A DNA stretch of 64,000 bases from DATARH01 sp036268075 (GCA_036268075.1 DATAUV010000133.1:68879-132878); one strand, 5' to 3'. Shown: positions 7,502 to 17,668, counted from the first letter of the stretch. A program made the numbers and translations. The notes: a model not told the origin generated them from the sequence alone.

Positions 7502-9073
7502 ATGAGGCCATTCACTTCTCAGCCACGCACGCGATGGGATACACGACCGGCTCTTCGGCGCTGGTTAGAGCCTAAGGAACGCGACAAGTGGGCCACGCGG
7601 CCGGGCATGGCGGCGGAGCCAACATATCTCGGTCTGCCGGCGCTCGATGCGCGCATGCAAAGGCTCTACGGCATGGACCTGCCACGCGGGGTGTTGGTGC
7701 CCCGCTTCAGCCCCGATCGGCCACCCGTCAATCATTGGATGCGGCCGCACGAACTCCTGCGCCACACTTATGTGCCCGGCCAACTCATTCTCGGAAAATT
7801 CGGCGACAACTTCCTCGGCTATCTCGACGACCGCCCGCTTGTAACGATTGCTGGGGCCCGCGCAGGCAAGACCTCGACGGTCCTGGAGCCGAACCTTTAT
7901 CTCTATCCCGGCTCGTGCATCGTGCTCGATCCCAAGGGCGAGTTAAGCGCGCGCACCGCCGCGCTGCGGCGCGCGTTGGGCCACGACGTGTACGTGCTCG
8001 CACCCTTCGGAGAGTCGAGCGCCTCCTTCAATCCGCTGGACGAGCTCGACGCCGCCCGCAGCACCATCGTCGATGATGTCGCCGGGATCGCGCAGGCCAT
8101 CATCGTCGGCGACGAGGACAGCCGCTCGAAGCATTGGAACGACAGCGCGCGCATGCTGCTGCAAGGGATTATCCTGCTGACGCTGCTGCTGCCCGCGCCA
8201 GAGCGCAATCTGGTGAGCGTGCGTCAGCTTCTCACTCTTAGCCACCCGCGCCTGGTCAATGCAGCCTCTTCACCGCCGCCGACTGAAGATGATGCGCCGG
8301 ATGCGGAATTTTTCAGTGCCAACCGTCGGCGCGTCGAGGTGCTGCTCGGCGCCATGGCGAAAATCGAACAGCGCTTTGGGGGCGCCCTCTGTGCGATCGG
8401 CAATCGCTTTTTGGCCACGCCGTTGACTGAGCGCGGCAGCATTTTCTCGACCGCCGCGGCGCAAACCGATTTTCTCGCCAGCCTGCCGCTGCAAGCGATT
8501 TCCTTGCGATCCGATTTTTCGCTGACGACGCTGCGGGGTGAGCGACCGACTACGATTTATCTGTGCCTGCCGGTGGGACGCACTCCAAGTCATTTTCGCT
8601 GGCTGCGTATGATCGTGCAGCTCGCTTGCCTCGCCTTGGAGCAAATGGGGCCGTATCCAAGAGAGCAGCCGCCAATTCTGTTCATGATGGAGGAATTCGC
8701 GACCCTCGGGCATATGGAGATCATGGAGCGGGCGGCCGCTTATTTTCCGGGCTTCGGGGTCAAGCTATGGGCGGTCCTGCAGGACGTGACGCAATTGCAG
8801 CGCTACTACGCCCACAGCGCGGAAACCTTCCTCGGCAATGCGGGTCTCATCCAATGCTTTGCCAATGGCGACGCAACCACGCTGGAGATCATCGGCCATC
8901 GTCTCGCGAAGCTGATCGAACCCTTCGAGCTGCGCCAGATCTTCGCTCGCGAACGTTTTGCGCAGCTCCTGCTGATGGACGGCGAAGCGCCCGCCGCGGC
9001 CGGCCGTCTTGAGCATGCGGATGTATCGGCGATCCGCGCTGAGGCGGTCCGTATGTCCCGCGGTCTTCAGTAG
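7502..9073 (+). CDS. VirD4/TraG-like type IV coupling protein
   Basis: 523 residues. Coupling proteins are hexameric ATPases that hand the relaxase-DNA complex to a type IV secretion channel. The nucleotide-binding motif GARAGKTS is at residues 118-125, followed by the family signature VLDPKGELSA. The Walker B region FMMEEFATLGHM is near residues 393-404. Unlike most VirD4 proteins, no N-terminal transmembrane pair is visible, so this is either a soluble form or one relying on a partner membrane protein. The stop overlaps the convergent gene at 9067 by 7 bases. No other type IV secretion genes (virB) are in the window. Confidence 0.9.
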   Translation: MRPFTSQPRTRWDTRPALRRWLEPKERDKWATRPGMAAEPTYLGLPALDARMQRLYGMDLPRGVLVPRFSPDRPPVNHWMRPHELLRHTYVPGQLILGKFGDNFLGYLDDRPLVTIAGARAGKTSTVLEPNLYLYPGSCIVLDPKGELSARTAALRRALGHDVYVLAPFGESSASFNPLDELDAARSTIVDDVAGIAQAIIVGDEDSRSKHWNDSARMLLQGIILLTLLLPAPERNLVSVRQLLTLSHPRLVNAASSPPPTEDDAPDAEFFSANRRRVEVLLGAMAKIEQRFGGALCAIGNRFLATPLTERGSIFSTAAAQTDFLASLPLQAISLRSDFSLTTLRGERPTTIYLCLPVGRTPSHFRWLRMIVQLACLALEQMGPYPREQPPILFMMEEFATLGHMEIMERAAAYFPGFGVKLWAVLQDVTQLQRYYAHSAETFLGNAGLIQCFANGDATTLEIIGHRLAKLIEPFELRQIFARERFAQLLLMDGEAPAAAGRLEHADVSAIRAEAVRMSRGLQ

Positions 9074-9720
9074 GGCCAGTTCCACAGCTGCTGCATGGCC
9101 TCTTTGAGATGGTTCGCCAGCACCGTCGGCGCACTGTCGAAGTCATCGAAGCACCGCACTGTCAGGTACTCGATGCGCCGCGTGCCATAAATGCCGGTCA
9201 GCACCTGCGTCTCATCCGGGCCCGGCTTAAAGGTCGGCCAGCTTTCGATGTAGCGGAGCCAAAAGATGTCGCGCCCATCGAGGATCATGCGGTCGGGTCG
9301 AATTTCGATCGAGCGGTATATTTGGATCGGCTGCCGCACGATCAGCCAATCAATGACGGCGACGATGATCAAGGCGGCAATGTTAATAGCGAGGCCGTGA
9401 ACCGGCGAATGATAGAGCAGGAGCCAGACGGCAGAGCCCGTGGCGATACCCCATAGACCGAGACGCCGCACCGCGAACCGCCAACGCTCATCGATGTCCT
9501 TATAGATGACAATCACCCCGCCTTCGGCCGTGAGATAACGGGCATAGTCGACATAAGGGTCGGGTGCAAAAGGGACGGCATCGGCGGTTTGCCCCGGCCG
9601 CCGCTCCAGGCACACTGGTTCGTGCCGCTTCACCTGCGGCGATGGTCGGCGCCCTGTTCGCGGCGTCACGGTCAGCGACCGCCGCTGGAGACGCGGTCGT
9701 GTCACAGTGGATTTGCCCAT
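9067..9720 (-). CDS. Hypothetical membrane protein
   Basis: 217 residues starting at 9720. A basic, Pro-rich N-terminus (to ~40) is followed by a segment starting DPYVDYARYLTAEGGV and two predicted membrane helices near 90-104 (LWGIATGSAVWLLLY) and 110-130 (LAINIAALIIVAVIDWLIV). The C-terminal ~85 residues look like a soluble mixed alpha/beta domain. The family is not recognised. It converges with the coupling-protein gene and overlaps its end. A role in transfer is suggested only by position. Confidence 0.6.
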   Translation of the reverse strand: MGKSTVTRPRLQRRSLTVTPRTGRRPSPQVKRHEPVCLERRPGQTADAVPFAPDPYVDYARYLTAEGGVIVIYKDIDERWRFAVRRLGLWGIATGSAVWLLLYHSPVHGLAINIAALIIVAVIDWLIVRQPIQIYRSIEIRPDRMILDGRDIFWLRYIESWPTFKPGPDETQVLTGIYGTRRIEYLTVRCFDDFDSAPTVLANHLKEAMQQLWNWPY

Positions 9721-9876
9721 CCCCTAGAGGATAGAGAAGTGATCTCCGCCGAACAGAGCGCCAGCGGCTACAGGCTGGCAAAGTTTGGTAATCACCGGAG
9801 CTAAGTCCGCCGATCTTCTCGACAAGCGAAACCGCCCGCCCCGTATGGGGCAAGCGGCTCGCCGTGCACCGTCGCT

Positions 9877-10083
9877 CTAGACGGTAGCGTCCTCTTCGGC
9901 CTTCGGTACGCGCAGGACGATGTCAGCTCCTGCGAGCGGCCGGGCGCCGAAGCTGAGATTGAAGCCGAGGCCGTCATCGTGGGACCACGCAGCACCGATC
10001 TCCTGCCAGATGGCTTTTTTGCCTTCCGGCTTGAAGACGCTGTAGATGCGATAGGTGGGCTTCTTCGTGGTGCTGTTGCTCAT
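9877..10083 (-). CDS. Conserved small element protein (YSV/WQEIGAAW type)
   Basis: 68 residues from the ATG at 10083, preceded by AAGGAAAG; a longer upstream reading runs through a hairpin-rich leader and is not credible. The pattern TYRIYSVFKPEGKKAIWQEI, then GAAWSHDDGLGFNLSF, is one I associate with small proteins of unknown function found beside parB, ardC and DUF2958 genes on alphaproteobacterial plasmids and integrative elements. It may be related to the DUF736 group of small element proteins, but I am not certain. Confidence 0.65.
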   Translation of the reverse strand: MSNSTTKKPTYRIYSVFKPEGKKAIWQEIGAAWSHDDGLGFNLSFGARPLAGADIVLRVPKAEEDATV

Positions 10084-10260
10084 GGTGTTTGCTTTCCTTG
10101 TTTGTGAGGCCACGCTTTTCGCGGCCTCGATGCGGTTCGGCCGCATGCGCGGATAAGCGGTGCAGTCAAAAGGCCGAAGGCCCTTGCCGTAATGGGTGCC
10201 GCCCTTAGGCGGCGGGCCCCTGTTCGGTTTTGACGGCGACGCGCGCGCGTGCAGAACCAC
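10084..10260 (-). promoter_or_regulatory. Hairpin-rich leader upstream of the 9877-10083 gene
   Basis: The untranslated stretch before the gene contains a run of GC-rich inverted repeats: GAGGCC/GGCCTC around CGCTTTTCGC, AAGGCC/GGCCTT around GA, and GCCGCC/GGCGGC around CTTA. This is the same architecture as the leaders of ardC, parB and the DUF2958 genes further on. The remaining bases to 10458 hold no gene that I can support. Confidence 0.5.
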
Positions 10261-10458
10261 GCATCCACCGAGGCCAGCGCGTGGCTTTTAAACGAGGAAG
10301 GAAACCGGCAACGGCACCGGGATGCCGAGCGATCACGTGCTACAGCGCAATCCCGCGATCAACGACATCGTATGGAAACCGGTCACCGAACACGCCGAGT
10401 ATTCTCGCCGTGACCCGATCAGCGCCCCATCGCTGTCGCTGTAGAAATCTGCCATTAG

Positions 10459-11241
10459 TCACACAGCATCGGCGCCATCATCGCCCCGCTGGTCAAGCCC
10501 ACGAATAAGGTCTGCGTCGGGAAATTTCGGAAGCTTTTTTTCCAGCGCTTTTCGCGGTTGCTGAAGCGCCAATATTCGCTTCCTATGTTCTGGGATGACC
10601 TTCTTCCTCAACTCATCCTCACCCAAATAATGAAATTCTCCCGTATCTGTATCAAGTCTGCCGGGTCGTTGTGCGTCTGTTTCTATGCGAAACAACAGAT
10701 CAATTTCCCGCAATTCTTCCAACAGCGAACACAGTATTTCGTACAATAATTTGAGTGCATCTAGGGAAACCAAAATCTGATATGACGAGCGAGAGTCATC
10801 AACGTACTGACCTATTCCTTGTTCATGATCATAGATATGATGGTGTATTATCGCGTTTCGGTATGCCCGGCATTGCTCGATTACCGAGAAGCAATTCGCC
10901 ACACATGCCTTGGTTTTGTCGTCGAGTAACTCCGCCTGGGACAAACATTCTTTGAGCAATCTCAATTTGGTATTAGTGCCAAAAATTTTATCGGTCGTTA
11001 GTCTCAGCCAAAACGGAGACTTATTGTATAATATCTGTGTTCCCACAAAATCTATGTGAGCCTCAATTTGGTTCCATTTTAAAGCGATAGCCCCAATTTC
11101 CGCCAATTGCTCTGTCGTGTAGGCTTTTTTTGGGTCGAACTCAAACCGAGCCGGTCTGAGTCTGAGGTCGGACGGCGCGCGCCGCCTCATGATTTCTTGG
11201 CCGGTTGGAAGCCTCCTTTTGCCGTCGCCCTTCTTAACCAT
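10459..11241 (-). CDS. HEPN-like hypothetical protein
   Basis: 260 residues from 11241. No catalytic domain is certain. The middle (residues ~45-175) is all-helical, and around residue 130 it has CRAYRNAIIHHHIYD, which contains R-x4-H, the signature of HEPN ribonucleases of toxin and anti-phage systems. The gene is AT-richer than its surroundings, suggesting later acquisition. It lies in a cluster with two other HEPN-like genes (11266 and 17712) and a STAND ATPase, consistent with a defence-gene hotspot. Function is inferred from one short motif, so confidence is limited. Confidence 0.55.
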   Translation of the reverse strand: MVKKGDGKRRLPTGQEIMRRRAPSDLRLRPARFEFDPKKAYTTEQLAEIGAIALKWNQIEAHIDFVGTQILYNKSPFWLRLTTDKIFGTNTKLRLLKECLSQAELLDDKTKACVANCFSVIEQCRAYRNAIIHHHIYDHEQGIGQYVDDSRSSYQILVSLDALKLLYEILCSLLEELREIDLLFRIETDAQRPGRLDTDTGEFHYLGEDELRKKVIPEHRKRILALQQPRKALEKKLPKFPDADLIRGLDQRGDDGADAV

Positions 11242-11265
11242 TACATACCTCGCGTTCCCGCCGGT

Positions 11266-11706
11266 TCATCGATTCAAAATTGTGGGGGAAACTGAAGCGA
11301 TTACTGCTCCCGCTGTCTCGGCGGCGATATACGTTATTTCAATTGGTGGGCGATTGTTGGGATAGCGCGCCGTGTGGTCGAGATGAAAGGGCGAAAGGAT
11401 TGCCAAATTGTCTGCCAGCGCAAGGTCGGCTGTGAGGTCGCAGCGCTGGGCGATCTCATACCACGCTACAAGGTTGTGATTGGGGGCCCGCTCCGTCGTG
11501 TATCCGGCCGCGAAGCGATCGAGGCAGTAGGCTTTGAGCGCCAGCTCGGTCGCCTGTAGGAGCAAAGAGTATTTCGGCCAATTAACTTCGCTGTTGGAGT
11601 AATCAACCATGCCGAGCGCAGCATCCATAAACATGCGCGCCCGGTGAAGGTATTGGATCGGTTGCGGAAGGCCATGCGTCCGGGAAGAAAAGAGCGGTGG
11701 CCTCAT
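11266..11706 (-). CDS. HEPN-superfamily-like small protein
   Basis: 146 residues. The start at 11706 follows AGGTGATCG. The pattern ATELALKAYCLDRF, then a loop and PNHNLVAWYEIAQRC, matches the general HEPN layout ('E-ALKA...' helix, then a conserved H-L helix). The R-x4-6-H catalytic motif is not evident, so it may be a non-catalytic HEPN or an antitoxin-like partner. It lies 24 bases after the end of the 10459-11241 gene's start region on the same strand and could be co-transcribed with it. Confidence 0.5.
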   Translation of the reverse strand: MRPPLFSSRTHGLPQPIQYLHRARMFMDAALGMVDYSNSEVNWPKYSLLLQATELALKAYCLDRFAAGYTTERAPNHNLVAWYEIAQRCDLTADLALADNLAILSPFHLDHTARYPNNRPPIEITYIAAETAGAVIASVSPTILNR

Positions 11707-11942
11707 CGATCACCTATGCCTCGCAAAAAAGACCTGCGGCTAGTGCCGCCGATATGCGTGGAACGACCGTTCCTACATCTTCTGTGTGCGTCGGTTGCAA
11801 GCGGACGAAAGTCACGCGCGCCCGAGATGGCTCGCCGGCGGTAATCCCTCGCGAGCTCGAACCGCACGCACGTATCTATCAGGAGCCTGAGCATAATGTC
11901 GAATTACGCTTGCCCGCGGGCTATTTCAACCAGGAGGGGTAA
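11697..11942 (+). CDS. Possible small CxxC protein
   Basis: 81 residues from a GTG at 11697, overlapping the start of the divergent HEPN-like gene by 10 bases. A CVGCKRTK motif lies near residues 31-38 and the C-terminus (ELEPHARIYQEPEHNVELRL) looks protein-like. There is no ribosome site and the overlap with a divergent start is awkward, so it may be spurious. Confidence 0.25.
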   Translation: MASSITYASQKRPAASAADMRGTTVPTSSVCVGCKRTKVTRARDGSPAVIPRELEPHARIYQEPEHNVELRLPAGYFNQEG

Positions 11943-12205
11943 TTCTTGAGGTGCACGCAGGGCTGCGCTGCACCTCTGCCCGTCGGCGAGACCGGGGATA
12001 GCAAGGGGATGGGCGGCAATCCGCGAAGGGGGATCACCCGCCCGAAGGGACGCGCGATAACGCGCGGGTCTGCACAACGCCGCTTCAGCGGCGGCGGAAG
12101 ACCGGGGATACGCGGGTTTCCGGTGCGCCACGGCGCACAAACCCTTCCCCGCGCGAGGGGCGGAGCCCCTGAGAATTTGGCGAAAGCGAAGCTGGCGCCT
12201 TAGAC
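11943..12205. repeat. Hairpin array with a partial third copy of the leader repeat
   Basis: Positions ~11948-12005 resemble the repeat found upstream of ardC (21070-21400) and parB (25345-25660); the shared core is GCGCTGCACCTCTGCCCG followed by a variant of GGCGAAACCGGGG. A run of short GC-rich hairpins follows to ~12205 (GCCGC/GCGGC around TTCA, GTGCGCC/GGCGCAC, GGGGC/GCCCC). There is no gene. The rest of the gap to 12451 contains nothing I can name. Confidence 0.6.
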
Positions 12206-12451
12206 TGTGCGCCTCATCTATATGCGCGAGGGATCGCCACCGTAGGGCTGAGACCCCGCAGCGGCTCGGGGAGCCGATCGCTTATGACTGGCTGAGTCGG
12301 CGAGGTTGAGAGCGTGCGACGCGCGTGTTAATCGATACCACTCCCCACGGTGCGCTGGCGTGCCCATATAAACGGTGGGCGTGTCGGCCCGACCGACCGT
12401 CTCTGTTTTAGACAAAAGCGAACCTCAAAAAGCGCGGCGCGGCCGATAACC

Positions 12452-15400
12452 ATGGCAAATCCATATGCAACCGGGGGTGGGGGTACGCACTTTGAGGCGC
12501 GGGTCGCAGCCGCCGCCCTTGCCGCGATGCTTTCGGAGGCATCGGTGCGCGGGCTTCGCGGTGAATTTGCGACGCAGGTTCGTACCCAACGTGCCGCATT
12601 CGGCGATCCGCTTGATGACTTACTCGTCGACGGCGCGAGTGGCGACGGCCGCGTCACGCGTCTCGATCTTCAGGTCAAAAACAAGCTGACATTTACGTCA
12701 AACGACGATGAATGGGTCGCGGTCTTGAAGCGGGCATGGGACACGTTTACCGCGACAGGCTTCGATCCGGTGGTTCGGCGCGTCGGCGTCGCGATCGGCG
12801 TCTACAATGCCCGTGTCGATCAGCATTATCAAGCCGTCCTCAACTGGGCGGAGCACAGTTCGAACGCGGCCAATTTCTTTGAGCGCATTGCGCAGCACGA
12901 CTATTCCCATCACGACAAACGAACCTTCATCACAACGGCGAGGGCGATCTTGGATGCCCATGCCGCCCGGCCCCTAACGGATGACGAGTTTTGGCACTTC
13001 CTCAAGGCTTTCGTGATCATCCACTACGATTTTGAGTCGGGCGCCGGTTCCCGCGATGAAACGAATGTCATCGAGCGTCTGAAAGGCGTTCTGGGCCCCG
13101 ATAAGCGGGATGTCGCAAAGTCGATTTGGGATCATCTCGTCCGAAAGGCTGGCGAGTTGATCCCTGCGGGCGGCGGAGCGACCCGCGCTACGCTTGTCGG
13201 GCAACTCACCGCCGCTGGCTTTGCAGTCGGCCCCGCGCCCTCATTTCGGGAGGATATTCGTGCGATCGACCGGGAGTCGAGGCGTGCGCTTAGTGACATA
13301 AAGTCGGACATTCAGGGCCTTCGGCTCCACCGTGCCGGGACTTATGTCGAAGTACGCACAGCTCTTGCCGAAGCTCGGTTCGTGCAGATCGATGGCGAGC
13401 CGGGCACCGGCAAATCCGCACTGCTCAAAGAACTAGCCGACGAATGCGCGCGACACGGACCGATTTTCGTCCTCAAGGATAGCCGCATCCAGCCGCGGGG
13501 CTGGGCGGCGCATGCGCATGTCTTCGGGGTCTCTGACGACCCGGCGATGCTCCTTCACGAATTTGCCTGCGCGGGCGAGCCGCTGCTTTTCATCGATGGC
13601 ATCGACAAGATTACCGATCCGGCTGTTCAGCTGACGGTGAACGATGTCCTTAAGGTTATCGCGAGCGACGATAGCTTGGCCGGATGGCGGATTCTCGTGA
13701 CGGTCCGCGAGGAGAACCTCAAGCATCTAGAAACCTGGCTCGACTCGGATGTGGTGACGAGGCTGTCCCTGCGAACGATCGCGGTGCGGCCGCTCGACAC
13801 CGAGGAGATGGTATGCGTCGCGCAGCAGTTCCCGCGATTGCGCCCGTTGCTGAATGCGTCGGGCGGGCCGGATGTCATCCTGCGGCGGCCTTTCTTCTTA
13901 AATGCGCTGTTAGGCTTGGCCGATAGCGATGGAGGCTCGGAGCTTCCAGCGACCGAAGTCGAGTTGCTCAAGCTGTGGTGGGCGCTCGGCGGAGCCGACC
14001 GGAAAGATTTTGCGTCCGCACAGCATCGTCGCAATCTGCTGCTTCTGGCTGCGGAGGCGATCGCATCGGCACCGGACTCCCCGGTTTCCATTCGCGACTT
14101 GTCCCCAGAGACACTTGAAGAACTCAAGTCGGCCGGCGTGCTCCGCGACATGGAACTCGGCCATTCGGTGTTGTTCACCCACGACATATACGAGGAGTGG
14201 GCGCTCTGCGAGCTGCTTCGCGGCCGACAGGTGGTGATTGCGGAGCTCATCCGAACGACCGGCGAGCCAGATGCTCTCATTCGGCCATTGCAGCTGCTCG
14301 GCGCCTATGCGCTTGAGACGAGCCCGACCGCCGACGAATGGGCCGCTTTACTCGAAGCGACCGCCGATCTCGGCTTAAGGTCGGTGTGGCAGCGTGCGGT
14401 GCTGACTTCCTGCGTTCAATCTACGCGGACCACCCTGCTGTTGCACAAGTTGACGGAGCACCTTCTCGCGAACGAAGGCCAGTGGTTGCAGCGATTGTTG
14501 CTCGCGATGGTAACCGTCGAGGTAATCCCGAACCCTCTGTTCCTCAACGCGCAACTCACTCCCGATGTTGAGCCGGATCAACGCGCGAAATATGCGAATC
14601 TGACGGCCCTGCCCAAACTGATCACATGGGTGCGTTTTCTCGATTGGCTCATGCCGCTCGTGCCAACGCTGCCGGCATCCCTCATCGGCCACCTGCTGCC
14701 TGTCTTCAAAACCTGGCAAGATTACTGCACGGGCAGGGGCATCCGGCACTGCCGCAAGATCGGGCAGATCAGCTATGGCTGGCTCGGGGAGATCGAGGCA
14801 GCGCGGCATTCGCGAAACTGGGATATGGCTTTCGGCGGCGTGCACCTGGGCAGAGACGCGGAGAAAAATATCCGAGCGCTCTTTCTCTCCTCCGCGGGCG
14901 ATGTCCCGGAGCTCGCCACGATCTATCTCGGCGCGAAGGCGTCGGACAAAAAACATGTGCATGTGGTGCGGAGTGAGATCGTCAAAAATTGTGGGCAACT
15001 TGTACGCTTCTTGCCCGCGCCATTCGTCGATTTCGTGCTTGCGGCATACTTGGAGGAGCCTGACGACAGCCGTGACCCGTTCGGCAGCTACTCCTCGCGC
15101 GTTTTCGAGAAGTGCGGCATATCGGGGGATAGCGATTTCTACCCGGCATCCCCAGCTCAACTTCCGTTTCTCCCGCTGCTACGCGTGCAGGAGGAGCAAG
15201 GTCTCCGGCTGGTCCGGGAGCTCTGCAATCACTCGATCGCCATTTGGCGCCAAGACAAGACGAGAGGGACACATTATAGGCAACCCCTCACGCCGATCCC
15301 GATAACCCTGTCCTTGCCGTGGGGCGAACAGACATTCTGGGGCGACGGCCAGGTCTATCTTTGGTTCCGGGGCGTCTGGGGTAACGATGCGGTGGAATCC

Positions 15401-17668
15401 GCTCTGATGGCGCTCGAGCAGTGGGCGCTCGAACGGTTGGACGGTGGCGCCCCATTTGACGAGATTTTTCGGAAGGTCATCGACGGCAACGACTCCGTGT
15501 CTGCGTTGGGCATTGGTGCCAGCCTTTGCCTCTCGCATCCGGGAGCGTCACTGGAAGCGGCCGTCCCGCTGATCACCTGTCCCCATCTGTGGGAATGGGA
15601 AATCCAGCGCGTGGTGCAGGACGCATCGCCGACCAACACGATCGGAAACTGGCATCACGACCGGCGCGAGCTGTCGGCCGTGCGGGCGCTGAACGAGAAA
15701 CCGCACCGCAAATCCGACATGCGGCAGCTCGTTCTCTATTTCCTGCTTTCCGGAGATGCATCGCTCGTCGAGCGCTTCACAGAGAATATCCGCAGCTTCC
15801 CCGAGCGGTTGCCGTTTAGCTACGAGGAGGAAAAGGGCGCCGAGGGGCATGTCACAGCGCTACGCGAAAAGATGTCGGTCTTCGCGGAGCAAGCCGATCC
15901 CCAGAATTTGAAGAGTGCGCCCGCGCCGGACGGCGAGCACACGCAAATCTGGATCGAGCCGCCATCGCTCCAGAAGGAAAAATATCGGGCGCAGCGAGAG
16001 GAACACGAGCAACGCAACGAGTGGATTGCTGTAGCCCTATGGGCCGATAAATCGCTGAAGGCCGGCGCGGTCGATCCGCAGATCTCCCTGTCGGAGGCAA
16101 TTAACAGGGCCCGCGCCTGGGATCGGCCGGATTTGTTCGACGGCATTACGGATTCGTTCGACGGCATTACGGATTCGTTCGACGACCATTACCGTACCGC
16201 GGCCGTGGCGGGCGTTGCCTACGTCGCCGCCAAGCATGGCGAAGGCGCCACGTGGACCGAAATCGCCGACTGGTCTCTCGACGTTCTCGAACGGGCCGCC
16301 AGCGCCGCCGACCTTGACGATCGCTTTATGGTCCGGAGCGCGATCCTCTTGATGCATCCGGCCGTGTTCGCGGCCCACGGATACGCAGCATTGGTCGCTC
16401 GCGGATTCGAAGCCCGACGTTGCCAGCTGGCGCTGCTGAGCCTCGCGACGGACCCTCTTGAGGGCGTCCAGCTGGCGGTCGTGGCATCGGCAAAGGAATA
16501 CGCCGAAACGCATCTGGACTTTTACTGGGTGCTCTTTAGCACGATGATCAACCAGTGCGTCGTTATGCGAGACGAAATCCCGAATTATCACTCGACTTAT
16601 TGGGACCACGCGGAAGCGGAGCGCAAACTCGCGCTGCTGGAACGAGCGGAAGCCGCGCTTGAATCGGGCGAGCTGCCCGCGCTCCCTCCGATACCGATGC
16701 CTTGGGTTAAGGGTGGTGCGATCCGCCGCCTCAGGCATCGGGATACCGACGGTTATGTCGAAAATGAGCGCCTTTTCCTGTGGGACGTTGGCGGCAAAAT
16801 CTTGCCGCATCTCTCCCTGAAAGCTCTCCTGTCTGAGCCTGATCGGCGGCGTCAGACGCTCAATCTTGTCGTCCAATTACTGGAAATGACCTTTCAAGAG
16901 ATCGTGCCGCCTTTCGCGAAGTCGAAGCGCGACCACGGGTCCAACACGCCTTTCGAGTGGGTCTTTGCGTTCTCGGCCTGGTGCGGACGGCTGTGTAAGG
17001 AGCTAACGCTCAATGAAGCGCGCACGCTGATCCTGAACCCCGTTTGGGCGAAGGATTCGGAGACCGCGCTGATGATGATGGACAGCTTGATGCGGACCTT
17101 CATGATCCGCGCCTTGCTAACCCCGGCCGACATCGCAACCGAGCATGTGACGCTTTGGTCCGAGATTGCCGAATGGCTCTTCAACCACTGCGAATGGACG
17201 CGCAACGGACAGCTCGACTATCTCGACCGTGAATTTACGAGCTGCGCCTTCTCATTGCTGTTCTGCGCCGCGGGCGACCTGGGGCCGTTGATCTGCGGCG
17301 CCGATCCGGGGTGGCAGCACCTCGGCAAGTTTCTGCCGATCCTCAAGAGGGCGATTTGCCAGTTCGGGCAGAATGAGACCCTCTACCTCGCGGTGATTGC
17401 GTTCCTCAAACGGGGTGGCATGGACCTCCTGCCAGACCCGGCCCTGTCATGGCTGCACGATGTCGCTGCGAACAAGAAGGGGAATCAAGGCTTCTGGCAG
17501 GCCAACGGCGAAAACACGGTCGAATTGCTGAAGCGGCTCATCAGCGAAAAGGGCACGCTTCTAACGCCCGAGCATCGGAAGCTCATAATCGCGATTGCCG
17601 ATATTCTCGTTGATGACGGAGTGCGCGGCGCCGGTTTCCTGCAACAGGAACTCGTGCGGGCGGTATGA
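12452..17668 (+). CDS. Giant nuclease-STAND ATPase, probable anti-phage defence protein
   Basis: 1,738 residues from the ATG at 12452; an upstream in-frame ATG at 12350 adds a non-conserved basic tail. The N-terminal ~130 residues resemble a PD-(D/E)xK nuclease of the DUF4297/Cap4 type: E15, acidic cluster around D56, and Q74-x-K76 in LDLQVKNK. A P-loop NTPase follows, with Walker A GEPGTGKS at 315-322 and Walker B LLFIDGID near 378-385, in the style of STAND/NACHT ATPases. The ~1,300-residue C-terminal part is helical and would be the sensor. This nuclease-STAND-long sensor layout is that of Avs-type phage sensors, though I cannot show it belongs to a known Avs subtype. A 21-base in-frame duplication sits at ~16132-16180. 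A HEPN-like gene follows after 43 bases. Confidence 0.8.
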   Translation: MANPYATGGGGTHFEARVAAAALAAMLSEASVRGLRGEFATQVRTQRAAFGDPLDDLLVDGASGDGRVTRLDLQVKNKLTFTSNDDEWVAVLKRAWDTFTATGFDPVVRRVGVAIGVYNARVDQHYQAVLNWAEHSSNAANFFERIAQHDYSHHDKRTFITTARAILDAHAARPLTDDEFWHFLKAFVIIHYDFESGAGSRDETNVIERLKGVLGPDKRDVAKSIWDHLVRKAGELIPAGGGATRATLVGQLTAAGFAVGPAPSFREDIRAIDRESRRALSDIKSDIQGLRLHRAGTYVEVRTALAEARFVQIDGEPGTGKSALLKELADECARHGPIFVLKDSRIQPRGWAAHAHVFGVSDDPAMLLHEFACAGEPLLFIDGIDKITDPAVQLTVNDVLKVIASDDSLAGWRILVTVREENLKHLETWLDSDVVTRLSLRTIAVRPLDTEEMVCVAQQFPRLRPLLNASGGPDVILRRPFFLNALLGLADSDGGSELPATEVELLKLWWALGGADRKDFASAQHRRNLLLLAAEAIASAPDSPVSIRDLSPETLEELKSAGVLRDMELGHSVLFTHDIYEEWALCELLRGRQVVIAELIRTTGEPDALIRPLQLLGAYALETSPTADEWAALLEATADLGLRSVWQRAVLTSCVQSTRTTLLLHKLTEHLLANEGQWLQRLLLAMVTVEVIPNPLFLNAQLTPDVEPDQRAKYANLTALPKLITWVRFLDWLMPLVPTLPASLIGHLLPVFKTWQDYCTGRGIRHCRKIGQISYGWLGEIEAARHSRNWDMAFGGVHLGRDAEKNIRALFLSSAGDVPELATIYLGAKASDKKHVHVVRSEIVKNCGQLVRFLPAPFVDFVLAAYLEEPDDSRDPFGSYSSRVFEKCGISGDSDFYPASPAQLPFLPLLRVQEEQGLRLVRELCNHSIAIWRQDKTRGTHYRQPLTPIPITLSLPWGEQTFWGDGQVYLWFRGVWGNDAVESALMALEQWALERLDGGAPFDEIFRKVIDGNDSVSALGIGASLCLSHPGASLEAAVPLITCPHLWEWEIQRVVQDASPTNTIGNWHHDRRELSAVRALNEKPHRKSDMRQLVLYFLLSGDASLVERFTENIRSFPERLPFSYEEEKGAEGHVTALREKMSVFAEQADPQNLKSAPAPDGEHTQIWIEPPSLQKEKYRAQREEHEQRNEWIAVALWADKSLKAGAVDPQISLSEAINRARAWDRPDLFDGITDSFDGITDSFDDHYRTAAVAGVAYVAAKHGEGATWTEIADWSLDVLERAASAADLDDRFMVRSAILLMHPAVFAAHGYAALVARGFEARRCQLALLSLATDPLEGVQLAVVASAKEYAETHLDFYWVLFSTMINQCVVMRDEIPNYHSTYWDHAEAERKLALLERAEAALESGELPALPPIPMPWVKGGAIRRLRHRDTDGYVENERLFLWDVGGKILPHLSLKALLSEPDRRRQTLNLVVQLLEMTFQEIVPPFAKSKRDHGSNTPFEWVFAFSAWCGRLCKELTLNEARTLILNPVWAKDSETALMMMDSLMRTFMIRALLTPADIATEHVTLWSEIAEWLFNHCEWTRNGQLDYLDREFTSCAFSLLFCAAGDLGPLICGADPGWQHLGKFLPILKRAICQFGQNETLYLAVIAFLKRGGMDLLPDPALSWLHDVAANKKGNQGFWQANGENTVELLKRLISEKGTLLTPEHRKLIIAIADILVDDGVRGAGFLQQELVRAV

